This document shows, in pieces, positions 1 to 6,343 of a stretch of 15,435 bases of DNA (position 1 is its first letter; every line of letters begins with the position of its first letter). This DNA comes from Spirochaetaceae bacterium. GTDB lineage: Bacteria > Spirochaetota > Spirochaetia > Treponematales > Breznakiellaceae. The position numbers and the translations under genes were made by a program. Location: positions 1 to 15,435 of the forward strand of contig JAITKD010000140.1 of assembly GCA_031278575.1 (NCBI GenBank), given 5' to 3'. Below the pieces are notes generated by a model. It did not search any database. It had not been told where the DNA came from and saw nothing but the letters and a program-made list of their open reading frames with translations.

Positions 1-38
1 CCACACAGCGAGAAATGAATTATGGAACCTGAGTTAAA

Positions 39-60
39 ATGAGCCTCCGCGGAGGCTCAT
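39..60. terminator. Perfect 22-base palindrome, possible bidirectional terminator
   Basis: A perfect 22-base inverted repeat with the half-site ATGAGCCTCCG. As RNA it would fold into a 9-bp stem with a CGCG loop. On the minus strand it is followed by TTTAA, a weak U-tract, so it could stop leftward transcription. It could equally end a rightward gene lying to the left of the window. The U-tract is too short for a confident intrinsic terminator call. Confidence 0.4.
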
Positions 61-72
61 CCGGGAGCAGGG

Positions 73-98
73 GGGGGCTGTTTCCTCCGCCAGCCCCC
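73..98. repeat. GC-rich inverted repeat
   Basis: GGGGGCTG at 73-80 pairs with CAGCCCCC at 91-98 around a 10-base loop. A competing pairing of GCTGTTT (77-83) with AAACAGC (100-106) is also possible. No gene is visible here. I can only call it a stable hairpin. Confidence 0.45.
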
Positions 99-129
99 AA
101 AACAGCGGCCGACCCCACGAGTCTCCAAC

Positions 130-142
130 GGGGTCAGACCCC
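130..142. repeat. Short REP-like palindrome
   Basis: GGGGTC and GACCCC (130-135 and 137-142) flank a single A and are followed by AAAATTAA. Motifs of this kind resemble short REP-type hairpins of the sort associated with IS200-like (Y1) transposases, but that link is from memory. No transposase is in the window. Confidence 0.4.
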
Positions 143-154
143 AAAATTAACGCC

Positions 155-196
155 TAGGAAAACGCTGATTAACTTGACGCTAATCGCGTTTCCCTA
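155..196. repeat. Long imperfect inverted repeat (about 16-bp stem)
   Basis: The arm at 155-171 (TAGGAAAACGCTGATTA) pairs with the arm at 181-196 (TAATCGCGTTTCCCTA), with one mismatch and one bulged T, around a 9-base loop. It lies in the non-coding stretch downstream of the leftward rel gene. It may be an RNA hairpin or a remnant of a small mobile repeat. No protein-coding potential is visible across 1-312. Confidence 0.5.
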
Positions 197-226
197 ATGT
201 ATTTACTCATTTTATTGCGCAACTAG

Positions 227-243
227 GGTAAACTTTGTTTACC
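227..243. repeat. Perfect 7-bp hairpin with TTT loop
   Basis: GGTAAAC (227-233) and GTTTACC (237-243) form a perfect stem around TTT. It directly abuts the repeat element at 246-309 and is one of six consecutive palindromes between position 39 and the rel stop codon. Confidence 0.5.
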
Positions 244-245
244 GT

Positions 246-309
246 ACGTTAAAGGAGCGCCGATTGCGCCAACGCAGTTGGCGAATTCTCGATTGAATAA
301 ATCAGCGCT
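246..309 (-). repeat. Palindromic 3'-flanking element, copy 1 (three-way junction form)
   Basis: This element begins a few bases after the rel stop codon, read on the minus strand. It shares a 20-base block (246-265 with 13062-13081) and an 18-base block (285-302 with 13043-13060) with the reverse complement of the element after the kinase gene. Here the two blocks are separated by 19 bases carrying a CGCCAAC/GTTGGCG hairpin (267-283); the other copy has one base. The outer arms AGCGCCGATT (256-265) and AATCAGCGCT (300-309) pair with one G-U. The inner arms 285-288 and 295-298 form a second hairpin. The RNA can therefore fold as a three-way junction. Its place suggests a terminator or mRNA 3'-end stabiliser; there is no strong U-tract. 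Confidence 0.7.
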
Positions 310-312
310 TCT

Positions 313-2346
313 CTAGGATAAATTCTGGATACTGAAAACCGCGGGGATCCCCCGGATGTTTTTGAGGACCCGTTTGAGATCCTCGCTTTGTTCCAACTGC
401 ATGGTAAAAAAACCGGTCAGGCGGTTGACCGAAGTTTCTTCCAGCCGGCCTTCGATGAGGTGTCCCTGGTATTTTCTCACCGCCCCCTCAATTTCGGAAA
501 AAAGGTCCGTGGATAACCGGGCTTCGACCTTGAACCGCTTTACCAGGACGGAACCGGCGTTTTCCCATTCGGTTTCAATTTTCCGCTCCAGAAAGTCGGG
601 AATATTGGCCAGGTTGCTGCAGTTTTTCCGGTGGATGATGATCCCCCGGCCCCGGGAAACGTAACCGATGATGGGATCCCCGGTTACCGGATGGCAGCAT
701 TTGGCGAAATGGATCATCATGTTTTTTTCGTCTTCCACCCGGACATGGAGCAGGGCGGTGTCGGTTTTCAGGATCTGGGGCCGGAGCGGCCGCGGTCCCG
801 GTAGTTCCGTTTCTTTTTCCGGCGGGGGCGGGGCTTCCGGCAGGGGGGGCTTTTTTTTGGCCACAATGTTTTTTTCGATGATGATGGAATCGTCATTTTG
901 CTGAAGCCAGGACCGGATTTTACCGCGGGCCTTGGCGGTCCTGACCGTCCGCAGCCAGTTTACATGGGGCCGGGCGTTGGTGGCGGTGAGGATTTCTACC
1001 ACCTGGGTGTTTTGGAGTTCGCTGCTTAAGGGGATGATCGCCCCGTCGGCCTTGGCCCCGGCGCAGTGTTCCCCAATGGCGGTGTGAATGTGGTAGGCAA
1101 AATCAATGGGGGTCGCCCCGGCGGGAAGCTCGATCACCTTGCCCTGGGGGGTAAAAACGTAAATCGAATCCTTGAGGAGTTCCCGCTTGATGTCGTCCAG
1201 AAAAGATTCCGAGACCCGGTTAACGCCGCTTTCCGATTCGATCTGTTTCCAATCCCTGAGGCGGTTTACGAGGGATATGTCGGCGGAACGCCCGATTCCT
1301 TTGACCCCCCCCATTTTGTACAGCCAGTGGCCGGCGATGCCGTATTCGGCGATCCGGTGCATGTTCCGGGTACGGATCTGTATTTCCAGAAGGTTACCCC
1401 CGGCGGCCATCACCGTGGTATGGAGACTTTGGTACCCGTTGGATTTAGGCATGGCGATATAGTCTTTGAACCGGCCGTCCAGGGGTTTCCAGAGGCGGTG
1501 GACCAGTCCGAGGAGGGTGTAGCAATTTTCGATACTGTCGCAGAGGATCCGGATACCGAATAAATCGTAGAGATCCCCCATCGCTTTGTTCCGCTTCCGC
1601 ATCTTCTGATAAATAGAATAAAAATGTTTCGCCCTGCTTTCGACCGATATGGGGATACCCGCCGCCGCCGCTTCCCGGCGGATGTCCTCCTTGACCGTGT
1701 CAAGAAAATTCTGCCGTTCCCCCCGTTTTAAGGCGACGCTTTCTTTTATTTGCAGGTACACCTCCCGGTTGAGGTATTTGAGGGCCAGATCTTCAAGCTC
1801 GTCTTTGATCCAGGAAATACCCAGCCGGTCCGCCAGGGGGGCGTAGATGTCCAGACATTCCTGGGCTTTGGTTTTGTACTGCCCGCGGTCAACCTCGTCC
1901 AGGGTCCGCATGGTGTGGAGCTTGTCCGCCAGTTTGATAAAAATGACCCGGATATCGGTAACCATGGCGAAAAACATTTTCCGTATGTTTTCCGCTTCCT
2001 GGAGGGTTTTGCTTTTGGCGGATATGTCGGCGATCCGGGTTACCCCCTCCACCATGAGGCCCACATCCCGGCCGAACCGGTCTTCGATGGCGCCGGCGGA
2101 CAGGGCGGTTTTTTCCAGGGAATCGTGGAGCAGGGCCGCTATGATCGTGTCGGCGTCGAGGTTAAGGTCCGTTAAAATAGCGGCTACCCCCAGGGGATGG
2201 GCCGAAGGAAGCGTTCCGGCTTCACCGGCGGGGCCCTTTTGGTCCGTAAAAAGGTTTTCCCGCCAGGAAAGGGCCTGTACTATCCGTTCCCGTTCCCCCG
2301 CTTCGTAGCGCTGAATTTTTTCTTTAAAATCTGACCCATAGGACAT
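313..2346 (-). CDS. rel: RelA/SpoT-family (p)ppGpp synthetase, hydrolase site substituted
   Basis: A 677-residue, full-length Rel homologue: the cytoplasmic stringent-response enzyme that makes, and in bifunctional members degrades, (p)ppGpp. Visible in order are the HD hydrolase domain (about 25-180; H50, H74-D75, D141), the synthetase domain (about 235-345; D261, RFKD at 292-295, GYQSLHTT near 304-311, E321 in EIQIRT), a TGS domain (about 395-455), a Pro-rich linker (about 500-522), a conserved-Cys region (KCCHP near 549-553, C576) and a C-terminal ACT-like region. RFKD is the RXKD motif of bifunctional Rel enzymes rather than the EXDD of synthetase-only RelA. However, the usual HDxxED reads HDSLEK (D to K at 79), and the usual LHNMRT reads LHTMRT (N to T at 145). 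Both are hydrolase positions in the Streptococcus RelSeq enzyme, so hydrolysis may be weak or lost (inference). No strong RBS lies just upstream of the ATG. Divergent from the deoR gene. Confidence 0.95.
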   Translation of the reverse strand: MSYGSDFKEKIQRYEAGERERIVQALSWRENLFTDQKGPAGEAGTLPSAHPLGVAAILTDLNLDADTIIAALLHDSLEKTALSAGAIEDRFGRDVGLMVEGVTRIADISAKSKTLQEAENIRKMFFAMVTDIRVIFIKLADKLHTMRTLDEVDRGQYKTKAQECLDIYAPLADRLGISWIKDELEDLALKYLNREVYLQIKESVALKRGERQNFLDTVKEDIRREAAAAGIPISVESRAKHFYSIYQKMRKRNKAMGDLYDLFGIRILCDSIENCYTLLGLVHRLWKPLDGRFKDYIAMPKSNGYQSLHTTVMAAGGNLLEIQIRTRNMHRIAEYGIAGHWLYKMGGVKGIGRSADISLVNRLRDWKQIESESGVNRVSESFLDDIKRELLKDSIYVFTPQGKVIELPAGATPIDFAYHIHTAIGEHCAGAKADGAIIPLSSELQNTQVVEILTATNARPHVNWLRTVRTAKARGKIRSWLQQNDDSIIIEKNIVAKKKPPLPEAPPPPEKETELPGPRPLRPQILKTDTALLHVRVEDEKNMMIHFAKCCHPVTGDPIIGYVSRGRGIIIHRKNCSNLANIPDFLERKIETEWENAGSVLVKRFKVEARLSTDLFSEIEGAVRKYQGHLIEGRLEETSVNRLTGFFTMQLEQSEDLKRVLKNIRGIPAVFSIQNLS

Positions 2347-2383
2347 TTTTTACTATAAGGCGACTACCCCCCTCCCTGGGGTA

Positions 2384-2413
2384 ATTATTTCCCTAACGGC
2401 GGTTTTTTGTCTA
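2384..2413 (-). promoter_or_regulatory. Candidate promoter for rel
   Basis: On the minus strand, TAGACA (2408-2413) and AATAAT (2384-2389) are 18 bases apart, about 37 bases upstream of the rel ATG. Both hexamers depart from consensus at one position. The spacing and location fit a sigma70-type promoter, but AT-rich chance matches are possible. Confidence 0.35.
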
Positions 2414-2442
2414 GGGTTACGTTCGGGAATAGGGGAGGCGTT

Positions 2443-2461
2443 CCCAAAACTTCAGTTTGGG
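2443..2461. repeat. Inverted repeat in the rel/deoR divergent region
   Basis: CCCAAAACT (2443-2451) can pair with AGTTTGGG (2454-2461) with one bulged A. It sits midway between the two divergent genes, upstream of the deoR promoter. It could be a protein-binding site or a hairpin. Apart from this and the two promoters, I see nothing else in 2347-2609. Confidence 0.3.
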
Positions 2462-2529
2462 GAGGGCGGGCTCCATACCCCGAGGTTCTTCATTTTCGGC
2501 TATTTCTTTTGATAACATACCGCGGCGGC

Positions 2530-2558
2530 TTGTATTTTTTATAAATCCGCTCTATAAT
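2530..2558 (+). promoter_or_regulatory. Sigma70-type promoter for the deoR-led operon
   Basis: TTGTAT (2530-2535) and a consensus TATAAT (2553-2558) are separated by exactly 17 bases, placing the transcript start near 2565 and giving a leader of about 45 bases. This is the strongest promoter-like match in the window. It probably drives deoR and, by read-through, the dehydrogenase genes. Confidence 0.7.
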
Positions 2559-2580
2559 CATAATTAATATGAAAGATTAT
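2554..2580. promoter_or_regulatory. Candidate operator overlapping the deoR promoter
   Basis: ATAATC (2554-2559) and GATTAT (2575-2580) form an inverted repeat, and the near-palindrome CATAATTAATATG (2559-2571) lies inside it. The repeat covers the -10 box and the expected start of transcription. That is where an autoregulating DeoR-family repressor would bind. Assignment to this regulator is inference, and AT-rich symmetry can arise by chance. Confidence 0.3.
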
Positions 2581-2609
2581 CGAAAGAAAAGGGGAATTTT
2601 TTTAAATAT

Positions 2610-3404
2610 ATGCTCGTTGAACTAAATGAACGGCAGCGTACTATCCTCGATAAACTTTCGGAGGACGGTTCCGTATCGGTGGCCGCCCTGGCCCAGGTTC
2701 TGGGTTTGTCGGAAGTGACGATCCGGGGGGACCTCAAGGATATGGAAGACAAGGGATGGATCACCCGTAAATGGGGGGGAGCCGCGCCGGTGATGCACCG
2801 GGACATTCTGGAGCGGCAGCGGGAACACCAGGAACAAAAAAATCTTATTGCCCGGGCCGCGGCGGACCTGGTTCGGGATGGGGACGTGATCATGATTGAG
2901 GCGGGGACTACCACCGCCCTGGTGGCCCGGTATCTGCTGGGAAAGCGGGATGTTCATATTGTAACGAATTCAACCCTGGTTTTTTCTTATGCCCGGATGA
3001 ATCCCCTCCTCCAGATCACCATGACCGGCGGTGAATTCCGGCGGCCCACCGAATCCATGGTGGGCCCCATTGCCCTGGGTACCATCGCCCGGCTTAACGT
3101 CAAGCTGGCCTTTGTGGGGACCGACGGCTTCACCCTGGAACGGGGCATTACCACCCACCTTATGGAGGGGGCGGAAATCGTCAAGGCCATGAAGGACCAT
3201 GCCCAAACCACGGTGCTGGTGGCGGATTCCAGTAAATACGGGAAAATCGGTTTTACCACGGTGCTGCCCCTCACGGCCATGGATCTCGTTCTCACCGATG
3301 ATCATTTGGCGGCGGAGGCGGAGGAAAACCTCATCGCCGGGGGCATTACTATTAAGCGGATTACGGCTAAAGCAAAAGATGAGTCCGTCTCAAAACCCGA
3401 TTAG
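2610..3404 (+). CDS. DeoR-family transcriptional repressor
   Basis: A 264-residue protein of normal length for DeoR-type regulators of sugar catabolism. The N-terminus carries the winged HTH (about 7-60), with the recognition helix around LGLSEVTIRGDLKDME and the family-typical GAAPV end near 57-61. The C-terminal sugar-phosphate-sensing domain (about 77-235) shows IEAGTTT (97-102), VTNS (118-121), GTDG (170-173) and ADSSKYGK (205-212), the usual effector-site segments. Such repressors normally release DNA when a phosphorylated sugar binds. The position at the head of a sugar-dehydrogenase and kinase operon suggests that it controls it (inference). A GGGGA motif lies 14 bases before the ATG, which is rather far. 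The last dozen residues fall inside an inverted repeat that overlaps the stop codon. Confidence 0.93.
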   Translation: MLVELNERQRTILDKLSEDGSVSVAALAQVLGLSEVTIRGDLKDMEDKGWITRKWGGAAPVMHRDILERQREHQEQKNLIARAAADLVRDGDVIMIEAGTTTALVARYLLGKRDVHIVTNSTLVFSYARMNPLLQITMTGGEFRRPTESMVGPIALGTIARLNVKLAFVGTDGFTLERGITTHLMEGAEIVKAMKDHAQTTVLVADSSKYGKIGFTTVLPLTAMDLVLTDDHLAAEAEENLIAGGITIKRITAKAKDESVSKPD

Positions 3405-3413
3405 TTTTGGGAC
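3387..3413. repeat. Inverted repeat spanning the deoR stop codon
   Basis: GTCTCAAAAC (3387-3396) pairs over 10 positions, with one G-U, with GTTTTGGGAC (3404-3413) around a 7-base loop containing the TAG stop. There is no U-tract after it. It may be a processing or attenuating hairpin between regulator and enzyme genes. The outer sequence also resembles the ends of some insertion sequences, so it may be an IS or MITE scar. Confidence 0.55.
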
Positions 3414-3437
3414 AGCCTCAATATAAAAGGAGTTATC

Positions 3438-4868
3438 ATGGCCCATGTTTTGATCATGCCCCGTCAGGGTAATACGGTGGAATCCTGTATTATCGTTGGC
3501 TGGAAGGTAAAAGAAGGAGATTCGGTGGCGGCGGATACCGCCGTTTGCGATGTGGAAACCGATAAGGCCACCTTTGAGGTTCCCGCCGGGGAGAGCGGGA
3601 CGATTTTGAAGCTGCTCAAGGAACAGGGGGATGATGTCCCGGTCTTAGAACCTATCGCGGTGATAGGCCAGGCCGGGGAAGACTGGGCCGCCGCGTTGGG
3701 CGCCGGGGAAAAACCCGAAGGCGCGGCCGCCTCCGGTGAGGTTTCGGCGGCGGCGGGACAGCCGGCGGGACCGCGGGCGGTTTCCGGGCCGGCCCCGGGG
3801 GACGTCCCGGGTAAGGTTTCCCCGGAAGGCCGGATCCCCCTCTCCCCCCGGGCGCGGAATTTGGCGGATAAGGCGGGCCGGCCCGTGGCGGTAACAGACG
3901 GGAGAGTACGGCTTGATTCGGGGCCGGAACTGGGGGGCTCCGGGCCCGGCGGGCGGATCATCGAGCGGGACGTGGCGGCGGCCCTGGAGGGACTCGCCCC
4001 CCTGACCGCCGCGGTCCGGGCCGCCCTGGGGGCCGGGGGCCTTAGGGCGCCCGCCGCGGGTTCCGGCCCGGCGGGCAGGGTTACCGCCGGGGATCTCCTC
4101 CCCGAAGGGACCGCCCCCGCAACGGAAGCCGGGAGCGGGCCCGCCCGGGCGCTGCCGGAATTGGGGGAGGGAGCGATCACCGAAACCCCGATCAAGGGGA
4201 TACGGAAACTTATCGCCGACCGGATGTACCGGTCCCTGGCGGAAAGCGCCCAGTTCACCCTCAATTCCGCCGCCCCGGCCAAACGGCTCCAGGACCTCCG
4301 GGCCCGGATGAAAACCGCCGGGGAAGCCCTGGGGCTTTCCAAGGTAACCGTCAACGACCTCATTCTTTTTGCGGTTTCCCGGGTTTTACCCCGGTTCCCC
4401 TTTATGAACGCCCATAAGCTTGGGGATACCCTCAAAACCTTTGAGCGGGTCCACCTGGGGGTGGCGGTGGATACCCCCCGGGGCCTTATGGTTCCGGTAA
4501 TCCGGAACGCCAACCTCCTCTCCCTGGACCGGATCTCCGCCGAGGCAAAACGCCTGGCCGGGGCCTGTCAGGGGGGGGGGGCAAAACCGGAGGAACTTTC
4601 CGGTTCCACCTTTACGGTAACCAATTTGGGAAGCCTGGGAATCCTGAGTTTTACCCCGGTATTAAACGCCCCGGAAGTGGCGATCCTGGGAGTTTCGGGT
4701 ATCGAGCTTAAACCCGCGGCCGGGGAAGACGGGGAGATCGGCTTTGAGCCCCGCATCGGATTCAGCCTCACCATCAACCATCAAGTGGTGGACGGGGCTC
4801 CGGCGGCCCGGTTCCTCAAGGCCCTGGGCGAAGCCGTAGCGGAGATTGACCTGTGGCTTACCCAATGA
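3438..4868 (+). CDS. Dihydrolipoamide acyltransferase (E2) of a 2-oxoacid/acetoin dehydrogenase complex
   Basis: The E2 core, about 476 residues, carries acyl groups on lipoate and passes them to CoA. The N-terminal lipoyl domain (about 1-77) has the lipoylation lysine K43 in ETDKATFEV. A long Ala/Gly/Pro-rich linker follows. A peripheral subunit-binding domain spans about 132-184 (PLSPRARNLADKAG then GSGPGGRIIERDV) and a second PSBD-like copy about 186-222 (LTAAVRAALGAGG then GSGPAGRVTAGDL). The catalytic acyltransferase domain begins near 248 (PIKGIRKLIADRM) and ends with the active-site motif NHQVVDGAPAARF, whose His and Asp are conserved. The start is supported by AAAGGAG 7 to 8 bases upstream. 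An 11-G run (4571-4581) lies in the catalytic domain. The substrate (pyruvate, acetoin or another oxoacid) cannot be read from E2 alone. Confidence 0.93.
   Translation: MAHVLIMPRQGNTVESCIIVGWKVKEGDSVAADTAVCDVETDKATFEVPAGESGTILKLLKEQGDDVPVLEPIAVIGQAGEDWAAALGAGEKPEGAAASGEVSAAAGQPAGPRAVSGPAPGDVPGKVSPEGRIPLSPRARNLADKAGRPVAVTDGRVRLDSGPELGGSGPGGRIIERDVAAALEGLAPLTAAVRAALGAGGLRAPAAGSGPAGRVTAGDLLPEGTAPATEAGSGPARALPELGEGAITETPIKGIRKLIADRMYRSLAESAQFTLNSAAPAKRLQDLRARMKTAGEALGLSKVTVNDLILFAVSRVLPRFPFMNAHKLGDTLKTFERVHLGVAVDTPRGLMVPVIRNANLLSLDRISAEAKRLAGACQGGGAKPEELSGSTFTVTNLGSLGILSFTPVLNAPEVAILGVSGIELKPAAGEDGEIGFEPRIGFSLTINHQVVDGAPAARFLKALGEAVAEIDLWLTQ
4571..4581 (+). repeat. Homopolymeric tract of 11 G in E2 coding sequence
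   Basis: Eleven consecutive G encode Gln-Gly-Gly-Gly-Ala in the E2 catalytic domain. It is the longest homopolymer in the window; other coding G tracts have 9 (6193-6201 and 9392-9400) or 8 (6757-6764, 8293-8300). A change of one base would frameshift E2 before its catalytic HxxxDG motif. It could be a slippage hotspot or a sequencing artefact; the frame is intact as given. Confidence 0.85.
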
Positions 4869-4913
4869 AGCCGTGGAAAGGGCCCGGTGCGGCCCCAATA
4901 TAAGGAGGATGTT

Positions 4914-6305
4914 TTGTACGACGTTATTATAATCGGCGCCGGGCCGGGGGGGTACCTTGCGGCGGAACGGCTGGGGCACCTTAAAAAAAAGGTCCTGTTA
5001 ATAGAAAAACAGTACCTGGGGGGCGCCTGTTTGAATGTGGGGTGCATCCCCACCAAAACCCTGCTCAATTCGGCGAAACAGTATGTCCACGCCCGGGAGG
5101 CGGGGAAGTTCGGCGTCAATATCCCGGAGGTGTCCTATGATTGGGGGGCGATCCGTAAATGGAAGGGGGAGGTGGTGGAAAAACTCCGCGCCGGCATAGA
5201 GGCCCAGATGAAACGGTTTGCCGTGGACGTGGCCGAAGGCCGGGGGGAGATCCTCGCGGCCCCCGGGGCCGGACCGGGTAAGGTCAAGGTGATCCAAAAC
5301 ACGGGAGAAACCCTGGAACGGGAAGCTAAGGCCATCCTGATTTCCACCGGGTCCGTTCCCGCGGCGCCCCCCATACCGGGGGCCGGGGACAACCCCCTGG
5401 TGGTGGATTCCACCGGCCTTCTTTCCATCGAAACCGTACCGAAACGGCTCGCCGTTATCGGCGGAGGGGTCATCGGCGTGGAGTTTGCGGGGCTTTTTTC
5501 CGCCCTGGGCGCGGAGGTTTCGGTGATCGAAATGATGGACGAGATCGTCCCCTTTATGGACAAAGAGCAGGCGCCCCTCCTCCGCCGGGCCATGAAGGGG
5601 GTGGAGTTTAAATTAGGCTGCAAGGTCGAGGGGATCGACGGGGCCGCGGTCCGGTATACTGCCAAGGACGGAAAAGCCGAAAAGGTGGAGGCGGACCTGG
5701 TTCTTATGGCCGTGGGCCGGCGGCCGGTGGTCAACACCTGGGGGGCGGAAGCCGCGGGGGTGGATCATTCCCCCAAGGGGGTCGTTGTGGACGACCGGAT
5801 GCGGACCAATATCCCCGGGATCTGGGCCGCCGGGGACGTAACCGGGAAAAGCCTCCTGGCCCACTCGGCCTACCGGATGGCGGAGGTGGCGGCGGCGGAT
5901 ATTCTCAGCCGCCTGGACGGAACGGCCGGGGAACCCAACCGTATGCGGTACCACGGGGTGCCCTGGGCGGTCTACGGCCTCCCCGAAGCCGCCGGGGTGG
6001 GGCTCACCGGGCAGGAAGCCGCGGCCCGGGGAATCCCCGTCCTCAAGGCGTCCCTCCCCATGCGGATCTCCGGCCGTTTTGCCGCGGAAAACACCTTTGC
6101 CGGCCAGGGGGCGGTTAAGGTCGTCGCCGAGGCGGCCTCCCGGAAGATCCTGGGGATCCACGCCGTGGGGGCCTACGCTTCGGAGTTCATCTGGGGGGGG
6201 GCCGCCCTGATCGAAGGGGAATTCCGAATCGAAGAGGTGAAACAGCTCATATTCCCCCATCCCACGGTATGCGAACTCATTCGGGACGCGGTCTGGGAGT
6301 TATAA
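4914..6305 (+). CDS. lpdA: Dihydrolipoamide dehydrogenase (E3)
   Basis: The FAD flavoprotein that reoxidises the lipoyl groups of E2 and reduces NAD+. I choose the TTG start at 4914, giving 463 residues. AAGGAGG (4902-4908) lies 5 bases before it, and the product then begins MYDVIIIGAGPGG as in the family. A longer frame from GTG at 4887 would place the Shine-Dalgarno inside the gene. Seen are the FAD Rossmann motif GAGPGG (8-13), the redox disulfide CLNVGC (C39, C44), the NAD-binding GGGVIG (183-188), the second FAD motif AAGD (305-308) and the C-terminal HPTVCE (H449, E454). The last differs from the usual HPTxSE only by Cys for Ser. It follows E2 by 45 bases and precedes E1 by 38, as expected for one complex operon. 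Confidence 0.95.
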   Translation: MYDVIIIGAGPGGYLAAERLGHLKKKVLLIEKQYLGGACLNVGCIPTKTLLNSAKQYVHAREAGKFGVNIPEVSYDWGAIRKWKGEVVEKLRAGIEAQMKRFAVDVAEGRGEILAAPGAGPGKVKVIQNTGETLEREAKAILISTGSVPAAPPIPGAGDNPLVVDSTGLLSIETVPKRLAVIGGGVIGVEFAGLFSALGAEVSVIEMMDEIVPFMDKEQAPLLRRAMKGVEFKLGCKVEGIDGAAVRYTAKDGKAEKVEADLVLMAVGRRPVVNTWGAEAAGVDHSPKGVVVDDRMRTNIPGIWAAGDVTGKSLLAHSAYRMAEVAAADILSRLDGTAGEPNRMRYHGVPWAVYGLPEAAGVGLTGQEAAARGIPVLKASLPMRISGRFAAENTFAGQGAVKVVAEAASRKILGIHAVGAYASEFIWGGAALIEGEFRIEEVKQLIFPHPTVCELIRDAVWEL

Positions 6306-6343
6306 GCTCATGGAAAAGAACAATCTATTTATAGGAGAAAACG

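Noticed and set aside
246..309. Integron attC site after a stop codon
   Set aside because: The position and imperfect palindrome recall attC, but there is no matching pair of outer GTTRRRY and RYYYAAC boxes, and no integrase or cassette series.
3464..4513. A 349-codon antisense frame over E2
   Set aside because: It is Ser/Arg/Pro/Ala-rich low-complexity sequence opposite the E2 linker, with no motif or RBS support.
4887..4913. GTG start at 4887 for the E3 gene
   Set aside because: It would put the AAGGAGG ribosome-binding site inside the gene. The TTG at 4914 gives the family-typical N-terminus.
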